Positions 34,055 to 42,890 of a DNA stretch of 64,000 nucleotides are shown here, piece after piece (position 1 is the stretch's first letter; the number at the start of each line of letters is the position of its first letter). Made by a program: the position numbers and the translations under genes. The DNA is from Okibacterium sp. HSC-33S16 (GTDB lineage Bacteria > Actinomycetota > Actinomycetes > Actinomycetales > Microbacteriaceae). The stretch covers positions 1 through 64,000 of the forward strand of contig NZ_JALJZZ010000002.1 in the NCBI RefSeq assembly GCF_024171565.1, given 5' to 3'. The notes beneath the pieces were generated by a model, which was not told the DNA's origin, searched no databases, and saw only the letters and a program-made list of their open reading frames with translations.

Positions 34055-34507
34055 TCAGCGGTCGTCGTCTCCGAGACCTGATGCATAGAGGGTGGCGGGT
34101 ACCTGCGCCGCGAAGATTCGGGCGGTCACCGGACCGATTCCCGACAAGCCGGTCAGGCGAGCAGTGAGCTGAGCTTCGTCGGCCGAGGTCTGAACGAGCC
34201 CATGAACGGAACCGTACTCGGTCGCTATCGCGCGCATGACTGAGCGAAGCGTGTCTGACATCCGAAAGTCGAATTGCACATAGCCGCCACGATCGAGCAA
34301 GCGTCGAAGTTGTTCGCGGCTGACTCGGTCGAAGGACGTCGGGCTCGTGAGCCCTGCACCGATCAGCGTCCGGTAGGTTGCGGCGGCGACGCTCTGTTGA
34401 ATCGGCCGACCGAGCAGCACGCTCGCCAGTAACCAGCGGTACAGGTGCTCGGCGGATCCGCTCCCCGGGTCGAGGCCAAGATCCGCGGGTATGAGTTTCT
34501 TCGTCAC
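34055..34507 (-). CDS. Helix-hairpin-helix (HhH-GPD-like) protein
   Basis: 150-aa protein with a DNA glycosylase/endonuclease III-like core: YRWLLASVLLGRPIQQSVAAATYRTLI and the HhH motif LTGLSGIGPVTARIF. The catalytic lysine/aspartate pair of true HhH-GPD glycosylases and any Fe-S cluster cysteines are not seen, so it may be a small DNA-binding relative. Start at GTG 34507, with GGGGCAC upstream; the frame continues upstream into the acidic protein gene but is not supported there. It follows that gene by 28 bp and is probably co-transcribed. Confidence 0.7.
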   Translation of the reverse strand: MTKKLIPADLGLDPGSGSAEHLYRWLLASVLLGRPIQQSVAAATYRTLIGAGLTSPTSFDRVSREQLRRLLDRGGYVQFDFRMSDTLRSVMRAIATEYGSVHGLVQTSADEAQLTARLTGLSGIGPVTARIFAAQVPATLYASGLGDDDR

Positions 34508-34535
34508 CCGTGCCCCGATGGGTGCCTGGCGGCTG

Positions 34536-34715
34536 TCACTCGGCGGGTGTGTCCTCCGACGACTGCCCCGCGTTACCGTTGCCTTCGCCGAGCCCAGTTC
34601 CGTCACCGATTCCGTCGTCCGCGCCGAAAGCGGCATCGTCGGTTGCCTCGGACGCCTGCTGCGAAACGTCGTTTGACGGAGTGGAATCGAGAGGTGTTTC
34701 TTCGTTGTTCGTCAT
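34536..34715 (-). CDS. Small acidic hypothetical protein
   Basis: 59-aa protein (MTNNEETPLDSTPSNDVSQQ...EDTPAE), rich in Asp, Glu, Gly and Ser, presumably disordered. It has no hydrophobic core and no domain I know. A TANNNT box (TACGCT, 34727-34722 on the minus strand) ends 6 nt before the ATG. It resembles in composition the small acidic protein at 39607-39909. Confidence 0.6.
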   Translation of the reverse strand: MTNNEETPLDSTPSNDVSQQASEATDDAAFGADDGIGDGTGLGEGNGNAGQSSEDTPAE

Positions 34716-34717
34716 GG

Positions 34718-34735
34718 CCCGAGCGTACGCTCGGG
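34718..34735. promoter_or_regulatory. 18-bp perfect palindrome directly upstream of the small acidic gene
   Basis: CCCGAGCGTACGCTCGGG is a perfect palindrome starting 2 nt before the ATG of the leftward gene at 34715, and it includes the TACGCT -10 box. It is either an operator that would block the promoter or, if the mRNA has a longer leader, a hairpin that hides the start codon. Confidence 0.6.
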
Positions 34736-34765
34736 CGCTTCGACGGGACGAGGGGTTGACGACGT

Positions 34766-34799
34766 CCGTAGCCACGTGGCATCCGTAGCCACGTGGCAT
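34766..34799. repeat. 17-bp tandem repeat, two copies
   Basis: CCGTAGCCACGTGGCAT occurs twice back to back (34766-34782, 34783-34799), followed by CCG. Each copy contains the palindrome GCCACGTGGC and ends in the GGCATCCG octamer found throughout the window. The rest of 34800-34930 shows no gene or strong signal. Confidence 0.8.
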
Positions 34800-34930
34800 C
34801 CGCCGCCAGGTTCGCATCGGGGTTCGGGTGCCGCGCGTGTCGGGGTTTGCGGCGAAATCATGCGTCGAGCCCACGAGGTTTGCCGTGTCAACAGATGGAA
34901 CCACGCGCAGGGAGAGGGTAGACAGGAGGT

Positions 34931-36529
34931 ATGAGTGAATCTGCAGCACCGGGTCGAGCGCAGACCGAGATTGAGCGCAAGTACGACGTCGACCGCAACG
35001 CGGTGGTGCCCGAGTTGATCGGAATCGCCGGCATCGCCTCCGTCGAGGTGCATGATCCCGTGTCGCTCGAGGCCGTCTACTACGACACAGCGAACAACGA
35101 CCTCGCCCGACGCCGCATCATCATTCGCCGTCGGGAGGGCGGCGGCGATGCCGGCTGGCACATCAAGAAGCCGGCGGCTGAGGGACGCACAGAGTTGCAT
35201 TGGCCGGTCGGTGAGGACACCGGGGTTGTGCCCGACGCTGTCCTCGAACCGGTGCGGGCGTGCATACGCGACCGAGAACTTACTCCCATTGCCCGGATTG
35301 CCACCCGGCGCACCGCGATCCACCTCCTCGACGCGGCCGGTGTCGGCGTTGTCGAGCTGGCTGATGACGAGGTTGAGGGCACCGACATCCGCAACGGTGC
35401 CCTGCGCACCTGGCGTGAGTGGGAGGTTGAACTGCTCAGCGGCGCCCCTGACACCGAAGAGGGGCGCACCGTCCTGCTGGACCAGATTGAACGGATGCTT
35501 GGCGCCGCCGGTGTGCAGCCGTCCCCCAGCGTCTCCAAGATGGCTCGCACCCTCGGAGTCGATTCGCTGACCGACGTACCGCTTGCCCTTGATGTGGCGT
35601 CCGACGAGACGTTGAACCCCACCGATGTGAGTGGAACGCGCGCCGATCTCGAGCCGGGCCGTGTGGCATCCGTCGTCGTACCGGCCATCGCGGACCTCGT
35701 ACGCGCCCTTGAAGACGCGGACCCCGCCGCTCGCGCCGATGAACCGGACGCCGTGCACCAGATGCGAACGACCGTGCGGCGCTTGCGCAGCGTTCTGGCC
35801 GCGTTCCGGAGAATCTTCGATCGGTCAGCTACCGATGACCTTCGCTCCCACCTCAAACGACTCGGCTTCGCACTCGGTGAGGCGCGCGACGCTGAAGTGC
35901 GAGGCCTGCGCGCTGCCGCATACCTCGACGATTTGCCTGCACAGCAGGACGACGAGGATGCGCGGGCGCGACTGGTCGATGGCGCACAGTCGGAGTATCG
36001 CCAGGCCCACGACCGGCTGCGCCGGGTGCTGACGTCGTCGGAGTACTTTCGGTTGCTCGACGCACTCGATGAGTTCGTGGCTCGTCCGCCGCTGACCGAG
36101 GCAGCCGCGCAAGCCCCGCGGAAGGCGGTTCGCAAAACCATCGCGCGTGAGATTCGGCGGGTGCGCAAGCGAGCGGATGCGCTGCATGCGGATGGCGGTG
36201 ACCTCGAGGTCCAGCTCCACGCCGTGCGGCGGGCCGCTCGACGGTTGCGTTACACGGCTGAGGCTGTGGTGGCAAGCGCCGATGTGGGGTCGAAGTACGC
36301 CCGGGTGGCCGAGGCGGGGGAACTCGTGCAGGACACCCTCGGTGAGCACCGGGACTGCGTGTTGTTCGCTCAGCACCTCATACTCACGTCGAACCGGGCC
36401 GATGCGGAGGGCGAGAAGACGTTCGTCTACGGTGTTCTGGCTGAAGTCAACGCACGAAAGGGCGAGGAGGCGCTCGCCGAATCTTCACGAGCTATCGAGG
36501 CGGTCACCGGGATGGCCGACCGGTTCTGA
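34931..36529 (+). CDS. CYTH-CHAD domain protein
   Basis: 532-aa two-domain protein. The N-terminal CYTH domain has the EIERKY motif and the acidic/basic residues of an inorganic triphosphate tunnel (about residues 10-210). The C-terminal CHAD domain (about 235-520) is rich in conserved histidines and arginines, for example HQMRTTVRRLRSVLAAFRRIF and HAVRRAARRLRYTAE, and binds polyphosphate in related proteins. It likely acts in polyphosphate metabolism or granule binding. The start ATG is preceded by AGGAGGT, placed unusually close, and by TAGACA. The 3' end overlaps the convergent HNH gene by 45 bp. Confidence 0.93.
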   Translation: MSESAAPGRAQTEIERKYDVDRNAVVPELIGIAGIASVEVHDPVSLEAVYYDTANNDLARRRIIIRRREGGGDAGWHIKKPAAEGRTELHWPVGEDTGVVPDAVLEPVRACIRDRELTPIARIATRRTAIHLLDAAGVGVVELADDEVEGTDIRNGALRTWREWEVELLSGAPDTEEGRTVLLDQIERMLGAAGVQPSPSVSKMARTLGVDSLTDVPLALDVASDETLNPTDVSGTRADLEPGRVASVVVPAIADLVRALEDADPAARADEPDAVHQMRTTVRRLRSVLAAFRRIFDRSATDDLRSHLKRLGFALGEARDAEVRGLRAAAYLDDLPAQQDDEDARARLVDGAQSEYRQAHDRLRRVLTSSEYFRLLDALDEFVARPPLTEAAAQAPRKAVRKTIAREIRRVRKRADALHADGGDLEVQLHAVRRAARRLRYTAEAVVASADVGSKYARVAEAGELVQDTLGEHRDCVLFAQHLILTSNRADAEGEKTFVYGVLAEVNARKGEEALAESSRAIEAVTGMADRF

Positions 36530-38158
36530 ACCGCGGAGACTGCCGGGCGCGAGTGATGCCGCACCGGATTGTCGCGGTGCAACGTCGGCCAGTTGGCGGG
36601 CACGGGCACGTTTTCTTGCTCGCATGAGCCCCGACTTGCTCTCGAGGAGAACCTCTCTCTGTTCGGGGTCGATCGCGGCGGGAGGGCTGAGAAAATAGTC
36701 GGCACCCCGCCGGTAAATGGTCCATCCGTTGTTGTGCACGAGCATGTGATGGTGCCGACAGAGCAGAACTCCGTCGCTCACTTCGGTTCTCGGGATGACG
36801 CTCCACGGGGTGATGTGGTGAGCTTCCGTCCATGACACCGGTCGGTCGCAGCCCGGGAAGAGACATCCGCCGTCGCGCACGGCGAGGGCCTGGCGCTGTC
36901 GGCGGGTGAACAGCCGATGACTGATGCTTGACTCGAACGGAACATTGTCGGGGGTGAGGAGCACGGCCACGAGTTCGGCCGAGCACAGGGTTCGCTGGAC
37001 GGTGGCGTCTGAGACGGCCTCATGTGAGTCTTCCAGGAGAGCCGGCCCCGGCGGTGAGTGGTCGGGACGCGAGATCCCGGAGGCGCCCAAGGTGGTGGAG
37101 GTGCCTGAGGTGGTGGAGGCGCCGGGGCCGCCGGACACGGCCCCGTCGAGACTCTCGACGGGCACGACGATACGGAGCGCCGCCTGGTGCGGGAAGAGCA
37201 CGTCGGGGTCGGCGCCAGCGCCCAATTCCATGAGCCGGACCAGCGTGTCGAGAGCGATCTGCTCGGTGCTGCGCGGATCGCGAATCACTGCCTCAGCCGC
37301 CTCGACGGCGACCGGGTCCACGAACCGCGGGCCACCCCGCCGTGGGCCGGTGGAGGCATCGATGAGTGTGGTGAAAATCGATTCTGTCTCGGGGTCGAGC
37401 CGGAGGACCACGCCGCGCATTCCTGTTGAATCGCGCCGAAGCATCCGCAAACCTCGCATTTCGCGCAAGGCGTTCTCGCGCGTTGCAACGGCCGCGACAT
37501 CGAGGAGGTTGCGCTCCTCGCGAGCGAGTCGGCCGAGTTCATCGGCGTCAGTAGTGTCGGCGAAGGGCAGCAGTCGTTCGGCGGCAGCCCGCAGCGCCTC
37601 GGGCGAGGTGTTCTCGTCGGGCTCACCGAGTCCGCGGATGATCGCTTCGGCTGCCGTGGTCGAGATCTCTCCGGCCGACGCCGCGAGGGTCAGTGGCGAG
37701 TGCCAGGGCGCCTCGGGCGGAGGCGTCGGCTCGGGCTCATTCCCGTCGACGCGCTCGCGGTCGGCAGTCACCCGGGCACGTTCGGCGAATCGGGCCTCGC
37801 GAATGCCTCCGCCGACGCGCACCTGCTTGGCGGCATCGCGGTAACTCGTGCCGGTGAGCGACTGCACGAGGTGCTCCGGAGTACGCATGCCGCGACTCTG
37901 CGCCAGCCCGGCGTAGCCGAGTTCGTGGCCAGACAGTGTGGCGATGTGCCCGGCTCCGATTGCGACGAGAGCCTCGGCGAGCTTCATCACTTCGGCGGCC
38001 GTTCGGGTGAACCACTCGATCCGGTCGGCGCCCAGCTGCTCGACAAGGTCCGTGACGCTGGGTTCACTATCCGGCCCCGTGCCGGGCAGCTCGGGCAGGC
38101 CCAAGCCGGTGCGCAGCTGTGCGACGACCTGAGGGAGCCGATCCAGAATCTCGGACAT
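36485..38158 (-). CDS. DUF222/HNH endonuclease signature protein
   Basis: 557-aa protein of the DUF222-HNH family that is repeated in many actinobacterial genomes. The N-terminal helical DUF222 region extends to about residue 330, then a Ser/Thr/Gly linker of low complexity (SGGPGASTTSGTSTTLGAS). The HNH core is GGCLFPGCDRPVSWTEAHHITPW...LLCRHHHMLVH, with the two cysteine pairs and catalytic His. These genes are thought to be mobile-type homing-like nucleases, but activity is unproven. The start is ATG 38158, with TAGGGGGC upstream; the longer frame to 38482 lacks a ribosome site. Confidence 0.88.
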   Translation of the reverse strand: MSEILDRLPQVVAQLRTGLGLPELPGTGPDSEPSVTDLVEQLGADRIEWFTRTAAEVMKLAEALVAIGAGHIATLSGHELGYAGLAQSRGMRTPEHLVQSLTGTSYRDAAKQVRVGGGIREARFAERARVTADRERVDGNEPEPTPPPEAPWHSPLTLAASAGEISTTAAEAIIRGLGEPDENTSPEALRAAAERLLPFADTTDADELGRLAREERNLLDVAAVATRENALREMRGLRMLRRDSTGMRGVVLRLDPETESIFTTLIDASTGPRRGGPRFVDPVAVEAAEAVIRDPRSTEQIALDTLVRLMELGAGADPDVLFPHQAALRIVVPVESLDGAVSGGPGASTTSGTSTTLGASGISRPDHSPPGPALLEDSHEAVSDATVQRTLCSAELVAVLLTPDNVPFESSISHRLFTRRQRQALAVRDGGCLFPGCDRPVSWTEAHHITPWSVIPRTEVSDGVLLCRHHHMLVHNNGWTIYRRGADYFLSPPAAIDPEQREVLLESKSGLMRARKRARARQLADVAPRQSGAASLAPGSLRGSEPVGHPGDRLDSS

Positions 38159-38347
38159 GCCCCCTACCGTGCCGCACCAGGTCGACACGTTGAAGGCGAG
38201 CCGCAGGCTCGTGGACAACGGCCACCAGTCACCCCCCTGTGGAGAACGCGCGGCCCTTGCACTGGGGGCGGGCGGGCACTGCTCGTTGAGCCTCACCGTC
38301 CCTATGCTCGAATCCGGGCACTCGCACCGGCTAGGGGGAGCAGAACG

Positions 38348-39610
38348 ATGACAGTCGCTGCTGCCTGGTACCCGGACCCCGTGCATCCATCCCGCCTGCG
38401 CTGGTGGGATGGTCGTGCCTGGACCGACTTCGTCTCCGACGCACCGCCCGCCGTTCGCGAGCACTCCCCGCGCACCACACACTCCGCCGGGTTCGTCGTC
38501 CGAGCCGATGCCGTTCGGCAGGCGCAGGGAATCCGGCTCACCGGAGGAACCATTCGAGAAGCGGATGCTCCGCCTCGCGACGCGCCGGACCCGTCACGTC
38601 ACGAAACGGCTGGGGAGAAGACCGGTGCGCCGCTGACGCGCCGCGCCCTGCGCGGGCGTCGCGGTGTGGGAGCGGGTGCTGCCCTTTCGGGTGCTCGGGC
38701 TGAGGCCGCAGCGCGCGCCGAAGCCGAGGCGTTGGCTGTCGCCCAGGCCGAGGCGATCACGGCGGCGGAGAAGCAGTTTCACCGGGAAGCCAGCGAGGTG
38801 CCGCCGAACCCGTGGGCTGGACCGACGCGAGGAGTTGGGCGGGAACGGACGGCCGGGCGGGCATCGGCACCGAGCGCGGCCCCGCGCGACTGGGTGCCGT
38901 CATCGCCGCTGCCCGGTATCGACGGGCCTGGCCGCCCCGTGGCATCCGCTTCGCCTTTTCAGTGGGTTTCCACACCCAACCAGCGGGACGCGACCAACGG
39001 CTGGACCTGGCTGATCGCACTGTCGCCGGTCTGGTTTACGGTGGCGTTCGCGGCTCCGGACTGGATCGACGCCGCGGTCGGCGCTGGCACCATGACCGAG
39101 TCGACCCGGGTGGTGCTCAGCGTGCTGACCTGGGCCGTGCTGATTGCCGCGGTCGTGTTCGACTGGAGTCGGTTGAGGCGGGCGTCGTTTCCGCAGCCGG
39201 TCAGCTGGGTGCTCGGTGTTCTGCTGCTGCCGATGTACATGATCCTGCGGGCGGTGCGCGTGCACGCGACTGTTCGCCGCGGCATGGCCGTGATGTGGAT
39301 TTATCTTGTGCTGCAGTTCGCGGCGATCACCTGGGCGCTGCTGCCCGTCATGTCGTTTGCCCCCGCGGTTCCGATGCTCGATGGGCCGGGCATGGAGCAG
39401 CACCTGGAAGACAGTTATGCGACCGACCACGGCATTGCGGTGACGGCGACCTGCCCCGCGGACGTGTCGCTCGATGCCGGCCGAGAGTTCTCCTGCGAGG
39501 TGGTGCTGCCCGATGGCAGGGTCGAGGTGATTCTCGCGACGGTGACGGATGCCGATGGTACGGTCAGCTGGATTCCCGCTTCGGAGATGCTGCCGGACAA
39601 CACCGCTTAG
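38348..39610 (+). CDS. DUF2510-DUF4333 membrane protein
   Basis: 420-aa protein. An N-terminal DUF2510 motif (WYPDPVHPSRLRWWDGRAWTDF, residues 7-28) is followed by a charged low-complexity Ala/Glu/Arg linker, about four membrane helices (from WLIALSPVWFTVAFA), and a C-terminal DUF4333-like extracellular domain with two cysteines (VTATCPADVSLDAGREFSCEV). It lies divergent from the HNH gene. GGGGGAGC precedes the ATG. Its stop codon shares bases with the stop of the opposite small acidic gene. Confidence 0.87.
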   Translation: MTVAAAWYPDPVHPSRLRWWDGRAWTDFVSDAPPAVREHSPRTTHSAGFVVRADAVRQAQGIRLTGGTIREADAPPRDAPDPSRHETAGEKTGAPLTRRALRGRRGVGAGAALSGARAEAAARAEAEALAVAQAEAITAAEKQFHREASEVPPNPWAGPTRGVGRERTAGRASAPSAAPRDWVPSSPLPGIDGPGRPVASASPFQWVSTPNQRDATNGWTWLIALSPVWFTVAFAAPDWIDAAVGAGTMTESTRVVLSVLTWAVLIAAVVFDWSRLRRASFPQPVSWVLGVLLLPMYMILRAVRVHATVRRGMAVMWIYLVLQFAAITWALLPVMSFAPAVPMLDGPGMEQHLEDSYATDHGIAVTATCPADVSLDAGREFSCEVVLPDGRVEVILATVTDADGTVSWIPASEMLPDNTA

Positions 39611-39909
39611 GACAGACCGGCGTGTCCGCTCAGGTCGATCTCGTCCGGGTCAACCTCGATGTCGCCGACGTCATCGGGTCCACCGGTGCCCGGAAGAAGA
39701 TTGACGTCGTCTTCATTGATCGCGGGATCGTCGAGGGCGAGCGAGTCTGACCCCTCCTGCTGGAGTTCTTCAGTTTCGAGTCCGCTCGATGGGCTGTACG
39801 AGCGGTCCTTGGTCGTCTGCTCTTTATCATTGAGGTCGCCCGACTCGGTGCGCTGCACCGGGTCGCCGCTCTCGATGGTTCCGCCGGGGTTCAGTGTCTC
39901 GTCACTCAT
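39607..39909 (-). CDS. Small acidic hypothetical protein
   Basis: 100-aa Asp/Glu/Ser-rich, probably disordered protein (ends EVDPDEIDLSGHAGLS). No domain is recognised. On the minus strand TAGCCT (39921-39916) is a -10-like box 6 nt before the ATG, pointing to a leaderless mRNA. Its stop overlaps that of the DUF2510 gene by 4 bp, the two being convergent. Confidence 0.65.
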   Translation of the reverse strand: MSDETLNPGGTIESGDPVQRTESGDLNDKEQTTKDRSYSPSSGLETEELQQEGSDSLALDDPAINEDDVNLLPGTGGPDDVGDIEVDPDEIDLSGHAGLS

Positions 39910-40065
39910 GGTTCGAGGCTACGGTCCGGCTGAAATCGCGAGAAGCCCCTTGCATTTCGTCCGGTTCTCGCGCACAGTGCGGTTCGATCTGTCGACGGTG
40001 GCGACGCAGAACGGACCGAGCGCATCGCGCCCGGCCCGGTTGCTCGCTCAATCGAGAACGATGGG

Positions 40066-40650
40066 TTACTTCTGCACGCTGTCGTCGACGCCGTCTTCGT
40101 CGATCCGCACGACGGCGAAATCGGCGCTCAGCTCGATGTCGGCCTCGGTGCCGTCCGCGCGAGTGACCTCAACCTCGAAGGCGTGGTCGGCATCGTCACT
40201 ACGGTCGATGTCGGTCACGGTGCCAGCGACCGCCGCGAGGGCGGCTGCCTCGGCGCTGGAGCGCTCCGGCTCGGTGAGCGGTGCGTCGTCGGACCCGCCT
40301 GAGCCCGAGCTGTTCGTGCCGTCGTCGTCAGTGCCCTCGTGAGTGGCGCCGGTGTCGTCATCCCGCTCGACGCTCAGGACCGTGAACGCGTCATCCAGCG
40401 TGACGTCAGCCTCGCGGCCGTCGTCGAGGGTCACCTCAATCTCGTACGTCCCGTCATCGTCCGCCTCCGAATCGGTGACTTTTCCTTCACCGACCTCATC
40501 GAGCGCAACCTTCGAGGCCCGCTCCAGCGTCGAGCCGGTCAGCGTGTCGTCATTGTCGAACGGTTCGGTCACAGCGACGGCGACCCCGGCTCCTCCGAGC
40601 ACGAGCACCGCGGCGAGTGCGGATCCGATCAGTACTGTCTTCTTCTTCAC
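40066..40650 (-). CDS. PepSY domain exported protein
   Basis: 194-aa secreted or membrane-anchored protein: signal/anchor helix KKKTVLIGSALAAVLVLGGAGVAVAV, then two PepSY-like repeats (ERASKVALDEVGEGKVTDSEADDDG...EVTLDDGREADVTLD and AALAAVAGTVTDIDRSDDADHAFEVEVTRADGTEADIELS) joined by a Gly/Ser/Asp linker. PepSY domains often inhibit peptidases or modulate sensors at the cell surface. Start is the GTG at 40650, preceded by AAGGAGG. It follows the histidine kinase by 76 bp and is probably in the same transcript. Confidence 0.88.
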   Translation of the reverse strand: MKKKTVLIGSALAAVLVLGGAGVAVAVTEPFDNDDTLTGSTLERASKVALDEVGEGKVTDSEADDDGTYEIEVTLDDGREADVTLDDAFTVLSVERDDDTGATHEGTDDDGTNSSGSGGSDDAPLTEPERSSAEAAALAAVAGTVTDIDRSDDADHAFEVEVTRADGTEADIELSADFAVVRIDEDGVDDSVQK

Positions 40651-40726
40651 GAGAGCCTCCTTGTGGCGTTTGTTCCACTGTGCCCACCGGGTGCTGAACC
40701 GCACCTGAAGCAACCTGAAGGAAATT

Positions 40727-42220
40727 TCAGGACGGAGATTCGGATGCTGTCGGTACGCGAACCTCGAAGCGCGCACCACCCTGCGCGGGTGCGCTGGCAC
40801 GCACCGAGCCGCCGTGCGCGGTGACGATCTCGCGCACGATCGACAAGCCAAGGCCGCTGCCCCCTGAATCACGGGCGCGGGCCTCGTCGAGCCGCACGAA
40901 TCGGTCGAAGATGCGCTCGCGGTCGGCCTCGGGAATGCCCGTGCCGTCGTCGGTCACGGCAAGCAGCACGCCGTCGGCACGCTCGGCCAACTCAAACCGC
41001 ACCTCGGTCGTGGCGTGGCGTGCGGCGTTGTCTGCGAGGTTCCGTAGTGCCTGGCCGATCAGGCCTCTATCGCCACGAATCCGAGCCGGGCCGACGGCGG
41101 AGGTGTCGACGCGAAGCTCCGTTGTCTCCCTGAGCCGCCGGGATTCGGCGAGGACGAGGTCGTCGAGGTCGATGTCCGTTCGACTCGGCACGAGGGTGCG
41201 CTCGTCGGCTTTGGCCAGCACCAGCATGCCCTGCACGAGCCGCTCGAGCCGCGCGCCCTCGTCGAGCACCACGTCCGACAGTTCGCTCGCACTCACCCGA
41301 TCCGGATGTGCCAGTGCAACCTCGGCGTATTGCCGCATCGACGCGAGCGGCGACTTCAGCTCGTGTGAGGCATCCGAGATGAATCGTCTCTGGGTCGCCT
41401 GCGCGGCATCGAGCCGGTCGAGCATGTGGTTGAGGGTGGCGGCGAGCCGCCCGATCTCGTCTCGTGAACCCGGGTCGGCGATGCGTGAGTCGAGGTTGGC
41501 CGAGGTGACCGCGTCAACCTGGCGGCGCATGCTCTCCACGGGACGCAACGCCCGCCCGACCACAATCCACGTGGTGAGGGCCACAAAAATGAGCAACGCG
41601 GGCAGGGCAATGGCCAGGAGTCGCGTCACCGTTTCGGTGGTCTCGTCGATGTTTTCGGTGCTGCGGCCGGTGACGATCGTGAACCCGTCGGCCTCCCCCG
41701 CCACTGTTAGGAATCGGTCGGAGTCACCCGGCAGCGTCACGGTGTGTGACTCTCCGTCCGCTCGCCCAAACTCCGCTCGCAGAGACAGGGCCGAAAGCTC
41801 GGCGGCGTTCTCACTCGTGGCCACAACCGTGCCCGAGTCGTCGAGCACCTGGAAAAACGCCTCGTCGTCCTCGAACCGGCCGAGAAAGTCTTCGGTGCTT
41901 TCGGCGACCACGTCATCATCGGCGCCGCCACCACCGGAGTCGCGATCGTCGTCATCATCGTCGCTGGAGTCGCTCGCGGACGGCCGCGAGGCATCCGTCA
42001 CAATCGATTCCAGACCGGATGCATCGACTCGATTCTGCAGGTCAGCAAGGCTTTGTTCGGCGGTCGCCTGCACACCGTCCCGCAACGAACCCTGCAGCAG
42101 GAGCACGAAACCGACCGCACCGACACCGAGGGCGAGTGCGACGATCACCGTGGCGGCCAGCACGATGCGGGTGCGAAGCGACGCACGGCGACGCGGGCGC
42201 TGGGCGACGGGGTCAGCCAC
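40727..42220 (-). CDS. Sensor histidine kinase (HAMP, HisKA, HATPase)
   Basis: 497-aa membrane kinase. One helix near residue 20-45, an extracytoplasmic sensor domain of about 150 residues, and a second helix (LLAIALPALLIFVALTTWIVV) precede a HAMP domain. The H-box is SDASHELKSPLASMRQYAE, and N, G1 and G2 boxes (NLADNAARH, DDGTGIPE, GSGLGLSIVREI) are intact. The sensor contains a very acidic run of Asp residues (about residues 82-105), which might read metal ions or cationic peptides. Start is GTG 42220, which overlaps the response regulator's end by 8 bp. Confidence 0.93.
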   Translation of the reverse strand: MADPVAQRPRRRASLRTRIVLAATVIVALALGVGAVGFVLLLQGSLRDGVQATAEQSLADLQNRVDASGLESIVTDASRPSASDSSDDDDDDRDSGGGGADDDVVAESTEDFLGRFEDDEAFFQVLDDSGTVVATSENAAELSALSLRAEFGRADGESHTVTLPGDSDRFLTVAGEADGFTIVTGRSTENIDETTETVTRLLAIALPALLIFVALTTWIVVGRALRPVESMRRQVDAVTSANLDSRIADPGSRDEIGRLAATLNHMLDRLDAAQATQRRFISDASHELKSPLASMRQYAEVALAHPDRVSASELSDVVLDEGARLERLVQGMLVLAKADERTLVPSRTDIDLDDLVLAESRRLRETTELRVDTSAVGPARIRGDRGLIGQALRNLADNAARHATTEVRFELAERADGVLLAVTDDGTGIPEADRERIFDRFVRLDEARARDSGGSGLGLSIVREIVTAHGGSVRASAPAQGGARFEVRVPTASESPS

Positions 42221-42890
42221 CGTGAACCGCCAGTCGATAGCCGGCGCCACGCAGGGTCTGGAGGGACTCACGACCGAACGGCCGATCGAGTTTGTTGCGG
42301 AGGTGGCGCACGTACACCTCGACGATGTTCGGGTCTCCCTCAAAGTCGAAATCCCAGACGTTGTTGAGCACGTCGCGCTTGGAGACGACGGTTCCGGCGT
42401 TACGGATGAGGTACTCGAGCACCGCGAATTCTCGGCTGGTCAGGTCAACCGGGGTGTCACCGCGCCACACCTTGCGGCCTGCAGGGTCGACGCGAATGTC
42501 GCCGGCCTCGAGCATCACCGGGCGTTCGGCCGCACCGCGGCGAAGCAGGGCGCGCACACGAGCGAGGAGGATCGCGAAGGAGAACGGCTTGGTGAGGTAG
42601 TCGTCTGCGCCGGTGTCGAGGGCCTCCACCTGGTCCCATTCACCATCCTTGGCGGTGAGCATGAGGATGGGGGTCCAGTTCTTCTCGGCGCGCAGCGTCT
42701 CGCAGATGCGGTAACCGCTCATACCGGGCAGCATGATGTCGAGCAGGATCACCGAGTAGCTGTTCTCGCGGGCCAGCCAGAGCCCATCGGTGCCGGTGAG
42801 GGCCACGTCAACCGCGAAACCTTCGGCCTCCAGCCCGCGCCGCAGCCCGTCGGCCAGGCGTTTCTCGTCGTCGACCACGAGTATGCGCAT
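42213..42890 (-). CDS. OmpR/PhoP-family response regulator
   Basis: 225-aa regulator. The receiver domain has DDEKRLADGL, the phospho-acceptor in ILLDIMLPGMSG, and the K of LTKPFSF. The C-terminal winged helix reads VDLTSREFAVLEYLIRNAGTVVSKRDVL ... VEVYVRHLRNKLDRP. ATG 42890 is preceded by AGGAGG. The gene order regulator-kinase-PepSY makes one operon of three. Confidence 0.95.
   Translation of the reverse strand: MRILVVDDEKRLADGLRRGLEAEGFAVDVALTGTDGLWLARENSYSVILLDIMLPGMSGYRICETLRAEKNWTPILMLTAKDGEWDQVEALDTGADDYLTKPFSFAILLARVRALLRRGAAERPVMLEAGDIRVDPAGRKVWRGDTPVDLTSREFAVLEYLIRNAGTVVSKRDVLNNVWDFDFEGDPNIVEVYVRHLRNKLDRPFGRESLQTLRGAGYRLAVHGG

Noticed and set aside
36924-37844. 306-codon frame antisense to the HNH gene
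   Set aside because: Low-complexity Ser/Arg sequence mirrored from the DUF222 region; the HNH domain is on the minus strand.
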